Shown here piece after piece: positions 16,284 to 25,242 of a DNA stretch of 64,000 nt. Source of the stretch: Mycolicibacterium brisbanense (GTDB taxonomy: Bacteria > Actinomycetota > Actinomycetes > Mycobacteriales > Mycobacteriaceae); the NCBI RefSeq assembly GCF_001570425.1, contig NZ_BCSX01000011.1, positions 62,001 through 126,000 on the forward strand. The letters are read 5' to 3'. Below the pieces are notes generated by a model. The model saw only the letters and a list, made by a program, of their open reading frames with translations. It did not search any database and was not told where the DNA came from. Position 1 is the stretch's first letter, and each line of letters begins with the position of its first letter. Made by a program: the position numbers and the translations under genes.

Positions 16284-19162
16284 CGCGTCACCGCCTTGGA
16301 CAGCCCGGCCGCCTCCGCCATCTCGGTGTCCACGCGCGCGCCCAGGCTGCGCAGCACATCGAGCACCAGGCCGACGACGATCAAATAAACGCCGAGGTCG
16401 AAGAACAGCGCGGTGACCAGCTTGACGTGACCGAACACCGGCAGGTCGAGCTGAACCACGGCCGACGACAACGCTGGTGCGCCGAGGGCCACCGAGGTGA
16501 TCGCCGTGGTGGCCGACAGCGCCAGTCCGGTGCCCAGAATCTTCCCGGCATCCAGCGGCAGTGTCTCGCCGAGTTCGTAGCGCCCGCCGGCCAGATACCG
16601 CAGGACCAGCGCGAGGCCCGCGGTCAGCCCACCGGCGAAACCACCGCCCGGGTGGTTGTGGCCGGCGAAGAAGAAGTAGGCCGACAACATCATGATCAGC
16701 GGGAAGATGACGCGCGTCGCGACCTCGAGCACCAGCGACCGGTGCCGCGGGTCACGCAGTTCGCTGCCGCGCAGCCACGTGATGTCACCTGCGGCCGGGC
16801 TGTACGCGGCGATGGGCCCGATGTCGGGCTGACCGACGGCCTGGCTGACCCGCGGTGCCGCGCCGAACCGACGGTGCCGGAACACCAGGGACGCGACGCC
16901 CGTCGCCGCCACCAGCAGCACCATGATCTCGCCCATGGTGTCCCAGGCGCGGATGTCGACCAGCAGCACGTTGACGGTGTTGGAGCCATGCCCCCGGTAG
17001 TAGGCGGCGTCCGGCAGCAGCGCGGCGATGCCGACGCCGGAACGGGCCGCCATCGCGTACACCGCCAGGGTGGTCACCGCGGCGCCGACCGCCAGCGCCA
17101 GAAGCGCGCGCGGCAACCGGTGGCGGTTGATGTTGGTGCGGTCCGCCTCGGCGGGCAGGGTCCGCAGCACCAACAGGAAAATCACCAAAACCAGTGTCTC
17201 GACCAGGAATTGGGTCAAGGCCAAATCGGGTGCGCCGTGAAACGCGAAGATCGCGCCGCAGCCGTAGCCGGTCACGCCGATCAGCAAGACTGCGGCCAGT
17301 CGATTCCGCATCACCACGGCGCCGAGCGCGGCGGCGAGCATCAGCACCCCGACGACGACCTGTATCGGCGAATCCCACAGCTCGAAGTTCGGACGGTCCC
17401 TGGCGCCCAAGGCCAGCATGATGATGGGCACCAGCACGAGCGTCGAGAGGATCACCGACTGGGTGGCGGGCAGCGAGCCGCGTTGCGTCAAGGCGGTCAG
17501 CCGGACCGCCAGGATGTCCAATCCGCGGATCACCGCGTCGTACATGCGGTCGGCGTTGCCCAGCGGCAGGAAGCCGGACTTCGCGCGCGGCAACCGGTTC
17601 CGGCCGAAGAACGCGGCGGTACCGGCGGCGAGGACCACCGCCGACAGCAGCAGCGGCAGGCCCAACCCGTGCCAGAGCGCCAGGTGATAACCCGAGCCGC
17701 CCGGCATGGTGTTGGCATAGTCGTCGAGTACCGCATCCATGCCGGCAGGCCACAGCCCGAAAGCCAGACCCGCGGTCGCGAGGATGGCCGGCGCGGTGAG
17801 GAAACTGGTTGACGGATGATGCATTTCGGCGACCCGGGTGCTCGGCTGCGGCAGGCCTTTGGCGGCGAACGCACCCCACAGGAATCGCAGGCTGTAGATG
17901 GTGGTGAACACCGAGCCCACCACGATGCCGGTCAGCACCCACGGGGCCGCCGAGCCCAGTGCCGGGCTGTGCAGCACGGTCTCCAGGTCGGCCTCCTTGG
18001 CGACGAACCCGAAGAACGGCGGCAGCGCGGCCATGCTCGCGGTCGCGCCAACCGCGATGGTGAACAGCGGGCGGTTGTGTCGTCCGAGCCCTGCGAGCCT
18101 GCGGATGTCGCGGGTGCCGGTGGCGTGGTCGATCACGCCGACCACCATGAACAGCGCGGCCTTGAACATCGCGTGCGCGCACAGCATCGCCAGACCGGCG
18201 AGCATCATGTCGCTGCCGCCTGCCCCGACCATGACGGTGATCAAGCCCAGCTGGCTGACCGTGCCGAACGCGAGGATCAACTTGAGGTCGTATTCACGCA
18301 CGGCCCGCCAGCCGGCCAGCAGCATGGTGAGCAGACCGAGACCGATGACCATCGGCCGCCACAGCGGCGTGTCGGCGAACCCCGGCGTCATCCGCGCCAC
18401 GAGATAGACACCGGCCTTGACCATCGCGGCGGCATGCAGATATGCGCTGACGGGGGTCGGAGCCGCCATCGCGCCGGGGAGCCAGAAGTGCAGCGGGACG
18501 ATCGCGGATTTGGACAGCGCGCCGACGAGAATGAGCGCCACGCCGATCGCGGTCGCTGTGCCGCCGGGCGGGGACGCGATCAGCTCGGACAACAGGTAGG
18601 TGCCCGCCAGGTGGCCGAGCACCACGATGCCGACCAGCATGGCCAACCCACCGAAGGTCGTCACCAGTAAGGCCTGGGTCGCCGCGCGGCGGCTGGTGGC
18701 GCGTTCGGCGTAGTGGCCGACGAGTAGGAACGACAGCACCGTGGTGGTTTCCCAGAAGATGTAGAGCACCAGCATGTTGTCGCTGACCACGAGCCCGAAC
18801 ATGGCTCCGGAGAACGCGACCAGCTCGGCGGCGAAGCTGGGCAGGCGCTTCTCGATACGTCCGTCGTGATGGTGGAAGTACTCGCCGCAATAGAAGAGGA
18901 CGAGAGCGCCGATGGCCAGCACCAGCACGCTCATGATCGCCGAGAGCGAGTCGAAGCGCAGCGTGATGTCCATCGACAATTCGGGGACCCACGGGATGTG
19001 CAGGGTGGGCACCCGGTCGTGGCTGGGCCAGTTCATTGCCACCCACACGAGCGATCCGAGCGGCACGAGGGCGAGGGGATAGAACGCCGCTCGGCCCCAT
19101 CTGGCGACCAGAAGGGGCGCAAGCGCGGTGGCTACCGCGTGAGCGACCAATACGGCGAGCAT
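16280..19162 (-). CDS. mrpA: Mrp antiporter subunit A with fused subunit B domain
   Basis: Large membrane subunit, 960 residues. Residues 1 to about 500 are a NuoL-like antiporter domain with KSAIVPLHFWLPGAMAAPTPVSA. A linker region (DUF4040-like, about 600-790, including GAPDLALTQFLVETLVLV) follows, and the last 140 residues are an MnhB domain (AYFFFAGHNHPGGGFAGGL). A-B fusions are common in actinobacteria, so no separate mrpB is missing. The complex exchanges cytoplasmic Na+ or K+ for protons and supports pH and salt tolerance. The ATG at 19162 starts directly with the first membrane helix. First gene of its operon, divergent from the flavin monooxygenase. Confidence 0.93.
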   Translation of the reverse strand: MLAVLVAHAVATALAPLLVARWGRAAFYPLALVPLGSLVWVAMNWPSHDRVPTLHIPWVPELSMDITLRFDSLSAIMSVLVLAIGALVLFYCGEYFHHHDGRIEKRLPSFAAELVAFSGAMFGLVVSDNMLVLYIFWETTTVLSFLLVGHYAERATSRRAATQALLVTTFGGLAMLVGIVVLGHLAGTYLLSELIASPPGGTATAIGVALILVGALSKSAIVPLHFWLPGAMAAPTPVSAYLHAAAMVKAGVYLVARMTPGFADTPLWRPMVIGLGLLTMLLAGWRAVREYDLKLILAFGTVSQLGLITVMVGAGGSDMMLAGLAMLCAHAMFKAALFMVVGVIDHATGTRDIRRLAGLGRHNRPLFTIAVGATASMAALPPFFGFVAKEADLETVLHSPALGSAAPWVLTGIVVGSVFTTIYSLRFLWGAFAAKGLPQPSTRVAEMHHPSTSFLTAPAILATAGLAFGLWPAGMDAVLDDYANTMPGGSGYHLALWHGLGLPLLLSAVVLAAGTAAFFGRNRLPRAKSGFLPLGNADRMYDAVIRGLDILAVRLTALTQRGSLPATQSVILSTLVLVPIIMLALGARDRPNFELWDSPIQVVVGVLMLAAALGAVVMRNRLAAVLLIGVTGYGCGAIFAFHGAPDLALTQFLVETLVLVIFLLVLRTLPAEADRTNINRHRLPRALLALAVGAAVTTLAVYAMAARSGVGIAALLPDAAYYRGHGSNTVNVLLVDIRAWDTMGEIMVLLVAATGVASLVFRHRRFGAAPRVSQAVGQPDIGPIAAYSPAAGDITWLRGSELRDPRHRSLVLEVATRVIFPLIMMLSAYFFFAGHNHPGGGFAGGLTAGLALVLRYLAGGRYELGETLPLDAGKILGTGLALSATTAITSVALGAPALSSAVVQLDLPVFGHVKLVTALFFDLGVYLIVVGLVLDVLRSLGARVDTEMAEAAGLSKAVTR

Positions 19163-19286
19163 GGCACTCCGATCTGGTTGGGGTCGGGGTGTCGGACACC
19201 GTTGAGCGCTGACGCGAATCAACGAGCACAAGTGGCGTCGGGTTTCGGCCATTCTACGTGCGCGGGGGTCGCTAGCATCGATTCCT

Positions 19287-20705
19287 GTGGGAACCGGTGA
19301 GGTTCTGGTGGTCGGCGCCGGGCCGACCGGTTTGATGCTGGCGTGCGAGCTCGCGCTCGGGGGTGCGGCGGTCACCGTGCTCGAGGAGCGCACCACGACG
19401 CCGAACATCACCAGGGCGTTCGCCGTACATGCCCGCACCCTGGAACTGCTCGACGGGCGTGGCCTGGTCGATGAGCTGATGGCCCGTGGAGTGCCGGTCC
19501 ATGAGGTGGCTCCGCCCGGCGGCCGCACGTTGGACCTGCGCGAATTGCCGACTCAGTTCGGCATGGTGTTGATCGTCCCGCAGAGCGGAACCGAGCACGT
19601 GCTCGAGGAGCGGGCCGCGCAGCTGGGTGTCACGGTGCGCCGCGGCGCCGAAGTCGTCGGGCTCCGACAGGACGACGACGGCGTAACGGTGGAGCTGGCA
19701 GGCGGGGACCGTCTGCGTGCGGACTACGTGGTCGGGTGCGACGGCGCACACAGCGCGGTGCGCGAGCTGCTCGGGATCGACTTCGTCGGCAAGCAGTACG
19801 CCACCCACATCCTGCTGGCCGATGTCCGGTTGGCGGAGCAGCCCACCGAAACCTTGTTCGGCCGGACGAGTGCCGACGGCGTGGTGCTGTTTGTACCGTT
19901 CGGTGACGGCTGGTTCCGGGCGATCGCCTGGGACCGGTCGCGGGAGCAGGCGCCGCTGGATGAGCCGGTGACGCTCGACGAGATGCGCGACGCGTTCAAC
20001 CGGATCGCCGGCGAAGACTTCGGCATGAGCGATATGCGGTGGAGCTCGCGTTTCCTCAGCGAACGACGGCAGGCCCGGCACTACCGGTCGGGGCGGGTGT
20101 TTCTGGCTGGCGACGCGGCGCACGTGCATTCACCGCTGGGCGGGCAGGGCATGAACACCGGGCTCGGCGACGCCATCAACCTGGGGTGGAAGCTCGCGGC
20201 CGCGGTCCGCGGGCAGGCCCCGCCGTGGCTGCTGGACAGCTATGAACGCGAACGGCATCCGGTCGGCGAGCGGGTGCTGCAGATGACCGACGCGTTCAAC
20301 CAGATCGTGCTCGGCTCCCCGGTCACGCGGCGGGCGCGGGCTCTGGTCCTCGCGACCGTGTTGCGGATACCCCGCACGCGCCGGTTCGTGGCGGAGCTGT
20401 TGAGCGGCATCGGCATCGCTTATCCCCACGCCCGCGGTGAGGACTGGCTGGTCGGTCGCCGGATGGCCGACGTGAAATGCGGCAACAGCCGCCTGTATGA
20501 GCTGCTGCGGGCGGGCAAGTTCGTGTTGGTCACCGCGGCGCCGGTCGACGTCGCCGGCTGCGATGTCGTGCAGGCGATCGACAACCGGCCCGAACTGCCT
20601 GACGCGGTGCTGGTCCGGCCTGACGGGTACGTGGCCTGGGCCAGCGAACGGTTACCCCGGTCTTCCGACGTGCGCGCGGCGATCGCGCACTGGACCCGCG
20701 CATGA
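19287..20705 (+). CDS. FAD-dependent aromatic monooxygenase (PheA/TfdB family)
   Basis: Flavoprotein hydroxylase of 472 residues. The dinucleotide-binding motif VGAGPTGLMLACELA opens the protein. The DG motif YVVGCDGAHSAVREL is near residue 150 and the second FAD motif FLAGDAAHVHSPLGGQGMN near residue 272. A thioredoxin-like C-terminal extension follows, as in phenol hydroxylase-type enzymes. The family adds one oxygen to phenolic or polyketide substrates using NAD(P)H. The substrate cannot be told from sequence. GTG start; the gene is monocistronic and followed closely by a stem-loop. Confidence 0.85.
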   Translation: MGTGEVLVVGAGPTGLMLACELALGGAAVTVLEERTTTPNITRAFAVHARTLELLDGRGLVDELMARGVPVHEVAPPGGRTLDLRELPTQFGMVLIVPQSGTEHVLEERAAQLGVTVRRGAEVVGLRQDDDGVTVELAGGDRLRADYVVGCDGAHSAVRELLGIDFVGKQYATHILLADVRLAEQPTETLFGRTSADGVVLFVPFGDGWFRAIAWDRSREQAPLDEPVTLDEMRDAFNRIAGEDFGMSDMRWSSRFLSERRQARHYRSGRVFLAGDAAHVHSPLGGQGMNTGLGDAINLGWKLAAAVRGQAPPWLLDSYERERHPVGERVLQMTDAFNQIVLGSPVTRRARALVLATVLRIPRTRRFVAELLSGIGIAYPHARGEDWLVGRRMADVKCGNSRLYELLRAGKFVLVTAAPVDVAGCDVVQAIDNRPELPDAVLVRPDGYVAWASERLPRSSDVRAAIAHWTRA

Positions 20706-20722
20706 CTCACCGAGATTCACAC

Positions 20723-20754
20723 CAGGGACAAAATCAGGTCGAGATTTGTCCCTG
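20723..20754. repeat. Stem-loop repeat, left flank of the DUF559 gene
   Basis: A perfect 10-base inverted repeat (CAGGGACAAA with TTTGTCCCTG) with a 12-base loop, 18 bases after the monooxygenase stop. The same AGGGACAA/TTGTCCCT stem, preceded by CC and followed within a few bases by AGTAC, recurs at the other end of the DUF559 gene. There is no T-run, so it is not an obvious intrinsic terminator. Confidence 0.7.
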
Positions 20755-20800
20755 AGTACAGCCTGGGTGCGGTGTCGGTACCGCGTGCCAACATTCCGGC

Positions 20801-21670
20801 ATGGGTGGGGTAATCGTCGGCAGTGAAGCATTGTCCAAGCAGCTCGTCACGCGTAATGAGCTTCGGCATCGTTACCAGCGGCTGTTTCCCGACGTATATG
20901 TCCAAGGAGAACCGACGCTGCGCGACCGGACCGTCGGTGCCTGGCTGTGGTCGGGCCGTCGGGCAGTGATCGCCGGCGTCGCTGCGTCGGCTCTGCACGG
21001 CGCGGCGTACGTGGACCCAGACGTCCCGATCGAACTCATCTGGAACAACACCCGGCCCCCGGCAGGTTTGGTTGTGCGCAACGAGACCCTTTCTGCCGAC
21101 GAAATCAAGCGGGTCGTCGGCATGCCGGTCACCACACCCGCGCGCACCGTGTTCGACCTCGGCCGCCACTACCCGCGCGACGAGGCCGTTGCACGTATTG
21201 ATGCGTTGGCCTGGACCCGGCGCGTCACCGTCGACGACGTCACGCCGCTTATCGCGCGCTACCCGAGTGTTCGGGGGATCCGGGCACTGAAAGTCGCACT
21301 GCCGCTGGTCGACTCGGGTGCCGATTCCCCGCGGGAAACATGGTTGCGCCTGCGATTGACCGACGCCGGAATGCCGCCCGACGAAACCCAGATCGTGGTG
21401 ACGGTGGGACGCGGCCGAGTGGTGGCGGTGCTCGATATGGGCTGGCCGCAGCTTGGGGTGGCAGTCAACTACGACGGCATCTTCCACCAGTCCGACCGCA
21501 AACGCTATGTGCAGGACCAGAAGACCCTACGCGAGCTCGAGGCCATGAGATGGATCGTCATCCGCGTGATCGCCGAGGACAACATCGCCGACGTCCTCGC
21601 CCGTGTCGAGCGGGCGTTGCTCAGCCGCGGCTGGCATCGAGACTGTAGCCAGGGACAAAAAACGGCATGA
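20801..21670 (+). CDS. DUF559 / AbiEi-like protein with Vsr-type nuclease-like domain
   Basis: Protein of 289 residues. The N-terminal part (about 1-110) resembles the AbiEi antitoxin-type winged helix found in many mycobacterial paralogues, with LVTRNELRHRYQRLFPDVYV and GVAASALHGA. The C-terminal part (about 180-280) resembles DUF559, a relative of the Vsr endonuclease fold: LDMGWPQLGVAVNYDG, then a lysine-rich segment and MRWIVIRVI. Its role is unknown; type IV toxin-antitoxin, DNA repair or selfish nuclease roles are all conceivable. It is flanked by two related stem-loops, and its own last codons and stop lie in the second one. Confidence 0.8.
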   Translation: MGGVIVGSEALSKQLVTRNELRHRYQRLFPDVYVQGEPTLRDRTVGAWLWSGRRAVIAGVAASALHGAAYVDPDVPIELIWNNTRPPAGLVVRNETLSADEIKRVVGMPVTTPARTVFDLGRHYPRDEAVARIDALAWTRRVTVDDVTPLIARYPSVRGIRALKVALPLVDSGADSPRETWLRLRLTDAGMPPDETQIVVTVGRGRVVAVLDMGWPQLGVAVNYDGIFHQSDRKRYVQDQKTLRELEAMRWIVIRVIAEDNIADVLARVERALLSRGWHRDCSQGQKTA

Positions 21671-21692
21671 TCTTGTCCCTCAGTACCGTCTC
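21639..21692. repeat. Stem-loop repeat, right flank of the DUF559 gene
   Basis: A 54-base imperfect inverted repeat whose core AGGGACAA (21651-21658) pairs with TTGTCCCT (21673-21680). Outer arms GAGAC and GTCTC pair as well. The stop codon of the DUF559 gene lies in its loop. The core and its CC and AGTAC flanks match the stem-loop upstream of the gene in the same orientation, so the pair are direct repeats of one palindromic element. Confidence 0.65.
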
Positions 21693-21736
21693 GACCATCA
21701 CCACATCTCGAGCGCGACCACGTTGGCGCTCACCCG

Positions 21737-22174
21737 TTATGCGATCCGGGCTGGCCTCATCGAGCCGTGAGCCCAGACCGGGATGGCATGGGACGCAACG
21801 CCGATGCCCCAGCCCATGATGGGCCAGACCGGCCAGAAGTACCACCCGCCGCCGCCGAGCCCGACTGCCAGCCAGATGCCGATCATCAGCAGTGAGACCG
21901 CGAGGTAGACGCCGCCGTGGATGACGACGCTGAGCCGCGCCGCGCGAACCTGGGCGGCGCGCCGGCGGGGATCGTTGCGGCGCAGCTGCGCCAGCGGGAG
22001 GTCGGCCACAAGTCCGCGGAGTTCACCGTGGGTGTTCGACCGGAACGTGGTGGCCAGCCGGTCCTCGTATTCGGCCATGGTCAGGTAGCCCTGGGCGAAG
22101 GCTTGCCCGAGGTCGTTGGCGGTCTGCTCGCGCTCGCGGTCGCCTGCGCGGGTGGGTTGCTGCATGACAGACAT
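21737..22174 (-). CDS. DUF1707 protein with two-helix membrane domain
   Basis: A 145-residue protein. The N-terminal DUF1707 domain has the hallmark DREREQTANDLGQAFAQGYL and MAEYEDR and ends around residue 60. The rest is a two-helix (2TM) membrane domain with HGGVYLAVSLLMIGIWL and a Trp-rich WYFWPVWPIMGWG segment. The family is common in actinobacteria and of unknown function. GGAGG lies five bases before the chosen ATG at 22174; a start twelve codons upstream lacks such a site. Confidence 0.85.
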   Translation of the reverse strand: MSVMQQPTRAGDREREQTANDLGQAFAQGYLTMAEYEDRLATTFRSNTHGELRGLVADLPLAQLRRNDPRRRAAQVRAARLSVVIHGGVYLAVSLLMIGIWLAVGLGGGGWYFWPVWPIMGWGIGVASHAIPVWAHGSMRPARIA

Positions 22175-22372
22175 GACGCCTCCGTTGAACTTGTCAATGA
22201 CTAGTTCCATGATGGACGCCTATCTAGTCAGCGTCAAGATGCAATGTGCGCTTGGGGATGATCTACCCCTGGGCCCGAGCGCTCGCTGAAGATCAAGCGG
22301 AGACAACTCTTGCCATCGGCAAGCTGTGGCGCACGTCACCCGCGTCGGAGCGGTCCGGTAGCCTCGGCCGCC

Positions 22373-23221
22373 GTGGGTATCCTTCTGGCGCTCGGCGCGG
22401 CGAGCATGTACGGGCTGTCCGATTTCCTCGGCGGCGTGCTGTCGCGCCGAACGTCGGTGTGGCGTGTGGCGTTTGCGGTCCAGCTGAGCAGTGCGGTCGT
22501 CCTGGCGCTGGTGGCGGTCGTCTTCGGTGGCGCCCCCGGCGGCGCGGCGCTCGCGTGGGGTGCACTGTCCGGCATCGGGTCGGGCGTGGGCACCGGATTC
22601 CTGTACCGCGGCCTGGCGAATGGGCGGATGAGCGTCGTGGCGCCGCTGTCGGCGGTCGGCGCGGCCGCCCTGCCGGTTCTGGTGGGCGTGGTCATCGGTG
22701 AGCGGCCCAGCGCGTTGGCCTGGTTCGGGATCGTCTTCGCCCTGCCCGCGATCTGGCTGATCGCGACCGGCGAGGGCGACGAGAATGTCGCGGGTGGGCG
22801 TGTAGCCAACAAAGCGACCGGCGTGCTCGACGGGATCGTGGCCGGCATCGGCTTCGGGTTCCTGTTCGTCTCCCTCGGTCAGGTACCCGAGGGCTCCGGG
22901 CTGTTCCCGGCCGCACTCAGCCTGGCGGTGTCGGTGGTGGTCATCGCGGTGATCGCCAGCGTGTTGCGGCAAAGCTGGTTGCCGCGAGACCGGTATGCCG
23001 CGGTTTCGCTGGCGGTCGGCTTGGCCACGGCGGCCGCCACCATGCTCTTCCAGCTCGCGACCCACTCCGGCCTGCTCGCCATCTCGTCGGTGTTGTCCTC
23101 GCTGTACCCCGCGTTCACAGTGCTGCTCGCGGTGGTGGTACTGCGGGAGCGAATCCACCAGGGTCAGGCGTTCGGGCTGGCGATGGCCGCCGGGGCGGTG
23201 ACGCTGGTTACCCTCGGCTGA
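22373..23221 (+). CDS. EamA/DMT-superfamily transporter
   Basis: Inner-membrane protein of 282 residues with ten predicted helices and two EamA repeats, each with the pattern of small residues and prolines typical of drug/metabolite transporters. It begins GILLALGAASMYGLSDFLGG, and the second repeat ends in LYPAFTVLLAVVVLRERI. The substrate is unknown. I chose the GTG at 22373, which starts directly at the first helix; upstream codons lack similarity. Confidence 0.85.
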   Translation: MGILLALGAASMYGLSDFLGGVLSRRTSVWRVAFAVQLSSAVVLALVAVVFGGAPGGAALAWGALSGIGSGVGTGFLYRGLANGRMSVVAPLSAVGAAALPVLVGVVIGERPSALAWFGIVFALPAIWLIATGEGDENVAGGRVANKATGVLDGIVAGIGFGFLFVSLGQVPEGSGLFPAALSLAVSVVVIAVIASVLRQSWLPRDRYAAVSLAVGLATAAATMLFQLATHSGLLAISSVLSSLYPAFTVLLAVVVLRERIHQGQAFGLAMAAGAVTLVTLG

Positions 23222-23240
23222 TCCTGGCGCGGCCGACGAT

Positions 23241-23636
23241 TCAGGGCTGCCGGACGCTCACTCCGCGGCGGCGGGCCTCATTGGCAATCCGCTTGAGCGT
23301 CCAGCGCACGACGATCCGGTGTCCGCCGGATCCGATGACCAGGGCGCGGTAGATCTTCCCTCGGAAGTGGGGGAACGCCGCCCAGGTCTGCGATCGCACC
23401 CGGGTGCGGTTCGGCGTCAGTGCGTCCAGTTCGAAGACCCATTCGTAGCTCGCGAACGGGTGGCGTCCGGCGAGGACGAGGCGCTCGGGTGCGCGGCACT
23501 CGCCGACCCGGAAGCCGACCGGCGCGTGCGGGTCGGCCGGGTCGCCGCACAGGACTTTCAGCACCGCCTCCCATGTTGTCGCGGCGTCGGAGTCGATGGT
23601 TGTGGCATGCTCGTCGATATAGGGTAAACGTTCCAT
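23241..23636 (-). CDS. SRPBCC-like protein, function unknown
   Basis: A 131-residue protein that starts MERLPYIDEHATTIDSDAAT, resembling polyketide-cyclase/SRPBCC proteins that bind small hydrophobic molecules. Later segments ASYEWVFELDALTPNRTRVR and AFPHFRGKIYRALV fit the beta-strand and final helix of that fold. It is divergent from a TetR-type regulator with only 21 bases between the start codons, so the regulator probably controls it. Confidence 0.7.
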   Translation of the reverse strand: MERLPYIDEHATTIDSDAATTWEAVLKVLCGDPADPHAPVGFRVGECRAPERLVLAGRHPFASYEWVFELDALTPNRTRVRSQTWAAFPHFRGKIYRALVIGSGGHRIVVRWTLKRIANEARRRGVSVRQP

Positions 23637-23640
23637 ATAG
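23617..23640. promoter_or_regulatory. Imperfect palindrome, possible TetR operator
   Basis: An AT-rich imperfect inverted repeat, TATAGGG...CCATATA, around a central AACGTT. It lies over the start codon of the SRPBCC-like gene and next to the start of the divergent TetR-type gene. Its position suits an autoregulatory TetR operator, but symmetry is imperfect and the call is weak. Confidence 0.25.
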
Positions 23641-23657
23641 AAGGACCATACTAGATC

Positions 23658-24251
23658 GTGGCACCTCCGCGGAAGCATGAAACCGACGCGATTCTCGACG
23701 CGACGCGCGCACTCGTCTTGGCCGACGGTCCGCGGGCGGCGAGCGTCGCCGCGATCGCCCGGGCCAGTGGGGCGCCGGCCGGGACCCTTTATCACCGCTT
23801 CGGTAACCGCAACGGCATCGTCACAGCGGCATGGGTACGGGCGCTGGAGCGGTTCCAGACCCGCGCGATGGCCGCGACGGGCCAGACGCCGTTGGAGGCC
23901 GCTGTCGCGATGGGGGTTGCGGCGGTCCAGTTCGCCAGGGCCACTCCCGACGACGCCCGGCTACTGCTGACCATCCGGCCCAGTGATCTGCTCGACGGCG
24001 AGCCGGATGCGGACTTCGAGACCCGGCTGGCCACCATGAATGCTCCGCTGATCGAGCGGGTGCGCGAACTGGCCCGCGGGGTGTTCGGCAACGACGAGGC
24101 GCGCACGATGGACGCGATGACCCGTGCCGTGGTCGACCTGCCGTATGCCGCGGTCCGTCGGCACGCCGACGATGCGCAGTGGCCCTCATGGCTCGAGGAA
24201 GATCTGGAGCAGGCAGTGCGGGCCTTGCTGTCGGTCGATCTGGCCGGTTAG
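23658..24251 (+). CDS. TetR-family transcriptional regulator
   Basis: Regulator of 197 residues with a standard N-terminal TetR helix-turn-helix (residues about 10-55: AILDATRALVLADGPRAASV, then IARASGAPAGTLYHRFGN). The C-terminal ligand domain is unassigned. GTG start. It is divergent from the SRPBCC-like gene and its stop overlaps the tail of the convergent LysR gene by four bases. The ligand is unknown. Confidence 0.9.
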   Translation: MAPPRKHETDAILDATRALVLADGPRAASVAAIARASGAPAGTLYHRFGNRNGIVTAAWVRALERFQTRAMAATGQTPLEAAVAMGVAAVQFARATPDDARLLLTIRPSDLLDGEPDADFETRLATMNAPLIERVRELARGVFGNDEARTMDAMTRAVVDLPYAAVRRHADDAQWPSWLEEDLEQAVRALLSVDLAG

Positions 24252-25150
24252 CCGGGTTCGACGGTGATCCGGGCGTTTTGCGCGATCTCGACGAGCGCGC
24301 GGGCCAACACCGAACCGGGTTCGGCGGCATTGGTGACCAACGCGACCGTCGCCGTCACCGACGGATCGTCCAGCTCCACCACCCGTACCCCGGCGGGTGG
24401 GCGCAAGGTCCGCAGCCAGGTTTGGGGCACGATGCTGGCCCATTGGCCGGTGCTGACGTGTGCCAGCAGGGAGACCACCGAATCCGCCTCCAAGCGCGGG
24501 GTCAGGGTGAGACCGTGCGCGGCCAACGCCGAATCGAGAAGTTGACGGCCCCGCATGCCCGTATTAAGCAGGCACAGCGGCAGTTCCGATACGTCCGCCC
24601 ATGTCGTCGGGTCGGGTTGGCTCGTCAGCAGATCGCCGCTGGCGATCAGCACCTGACGTTCCTGGTAGAGCGGCGTGACGAGTAGTTCGGTGGTGTTCTG
24701 GCCATCCGGATAGATGATGCCCGCATCGAGTTCGAAGCGACGGATGCGCTCGACCACGCCCGCCGAGCGCAGGCTGCTCTCCAATTGCACTCGCACCAAC
24801 GGATGTTCGAGGCAGAACGGGTTGGTGAGCAAGGCCACCGTGCTGGACGCGGCGGGGATGACACCGAGCCGTAGTTCGCCGGTCAGGCCGGTCTGCAGCG
24901 CGGTCACCTCGTGGATGAGAGCGTCGTGGTCGGCCAGGATGCGCCGCGCCCACAGCACGAGCCGTTCGCCTTCCGGGGTCAGCCCGTCGAAACTCTTGCC
25001 GCGCCGCACCAGCGGAACCTTCAGCTCGTTCTCCAGCTTGCGGATGGCCTCTGACAGCGCCGGCTGCGACACGTAACACGCGGCGGCAGCGCGGGCGAAG
25101 TGCTTCTCTCGAGCGAGCGCCACGAAGTATTCCAGCTGGCGAAAGAGCAT
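24248..25150 (-). CDS. LysR-family transcriptional regulator
   Basis: LysR-type regulator of 300 residues: N-terminal winged helix (residues 1-60: LEYFVALAREKHFARAAAAC, then VSQPALSEAIRKLENEL) and a periplasmic-binding-protein-like effector domain (about 90-295). I chose the ATG at 25150; a TTG two codons upstream is possible. It is divergent from a VOC-family gene, and an inverted repeat of LysR-box type sits between them. The effector is unknown. Confidence 0.92.
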   Translation of the reverse strand: MLFRQLEYFVALAREKHFARAAAACYVSQPALSEAIRKLENELKVPLVRRGKSFDGLTPEGERLVLWARRILADHDALIHEVTALQTGLTGELRLGVIPAASSTVALLTNPFCLEHPLVRVQLESSLRSAGVVERIRRFELDAGIIYPDGQNTTELLVTPLYQERQVLIASGDLLTSQPDPTTWADVSELPLCLLNTGMRGRQLLDSALAAHGLTLTPRLEADSVVSLLAHVSTGQWASIVPQTWLRTLRPPAGVRVVELDDPSVTATVALVTNAAEPGSVLARALVEIAQNARITVEPG

Positions 25151-25169
25151 GAACAATCAGACCACGGTT

Positions 25170-25186
25170 GATAGGCGAGGCTTATC
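25170..25186. promoter_or_regulatory. LysR-type box
   Basis: Imperfect inverted repeat GATAGGC-GAG-GCTTATC (six of seven positions pair) in the divergent region between the LysR gene and the VOC gene, 20 bases from the LysR start. The T-N11-A-like symmetry is typical of LysR binding sites, and the position suits control of both genes. Confidence 0.45.
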
Positions 25187-25242
25187 GGCATGTCGAAATT
25201 TCCCGTTGGACGTCCGCGCTGAAGGACGGTCAGACTGAAATC

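Noticed and set aside
20723..20754. Simple intrinsic terminator of the monooxygenase gene
   Set aside because: No T-run follows and the same element recurs at the end of the next gene, so a repeat is the better description, though termination is not excluded.
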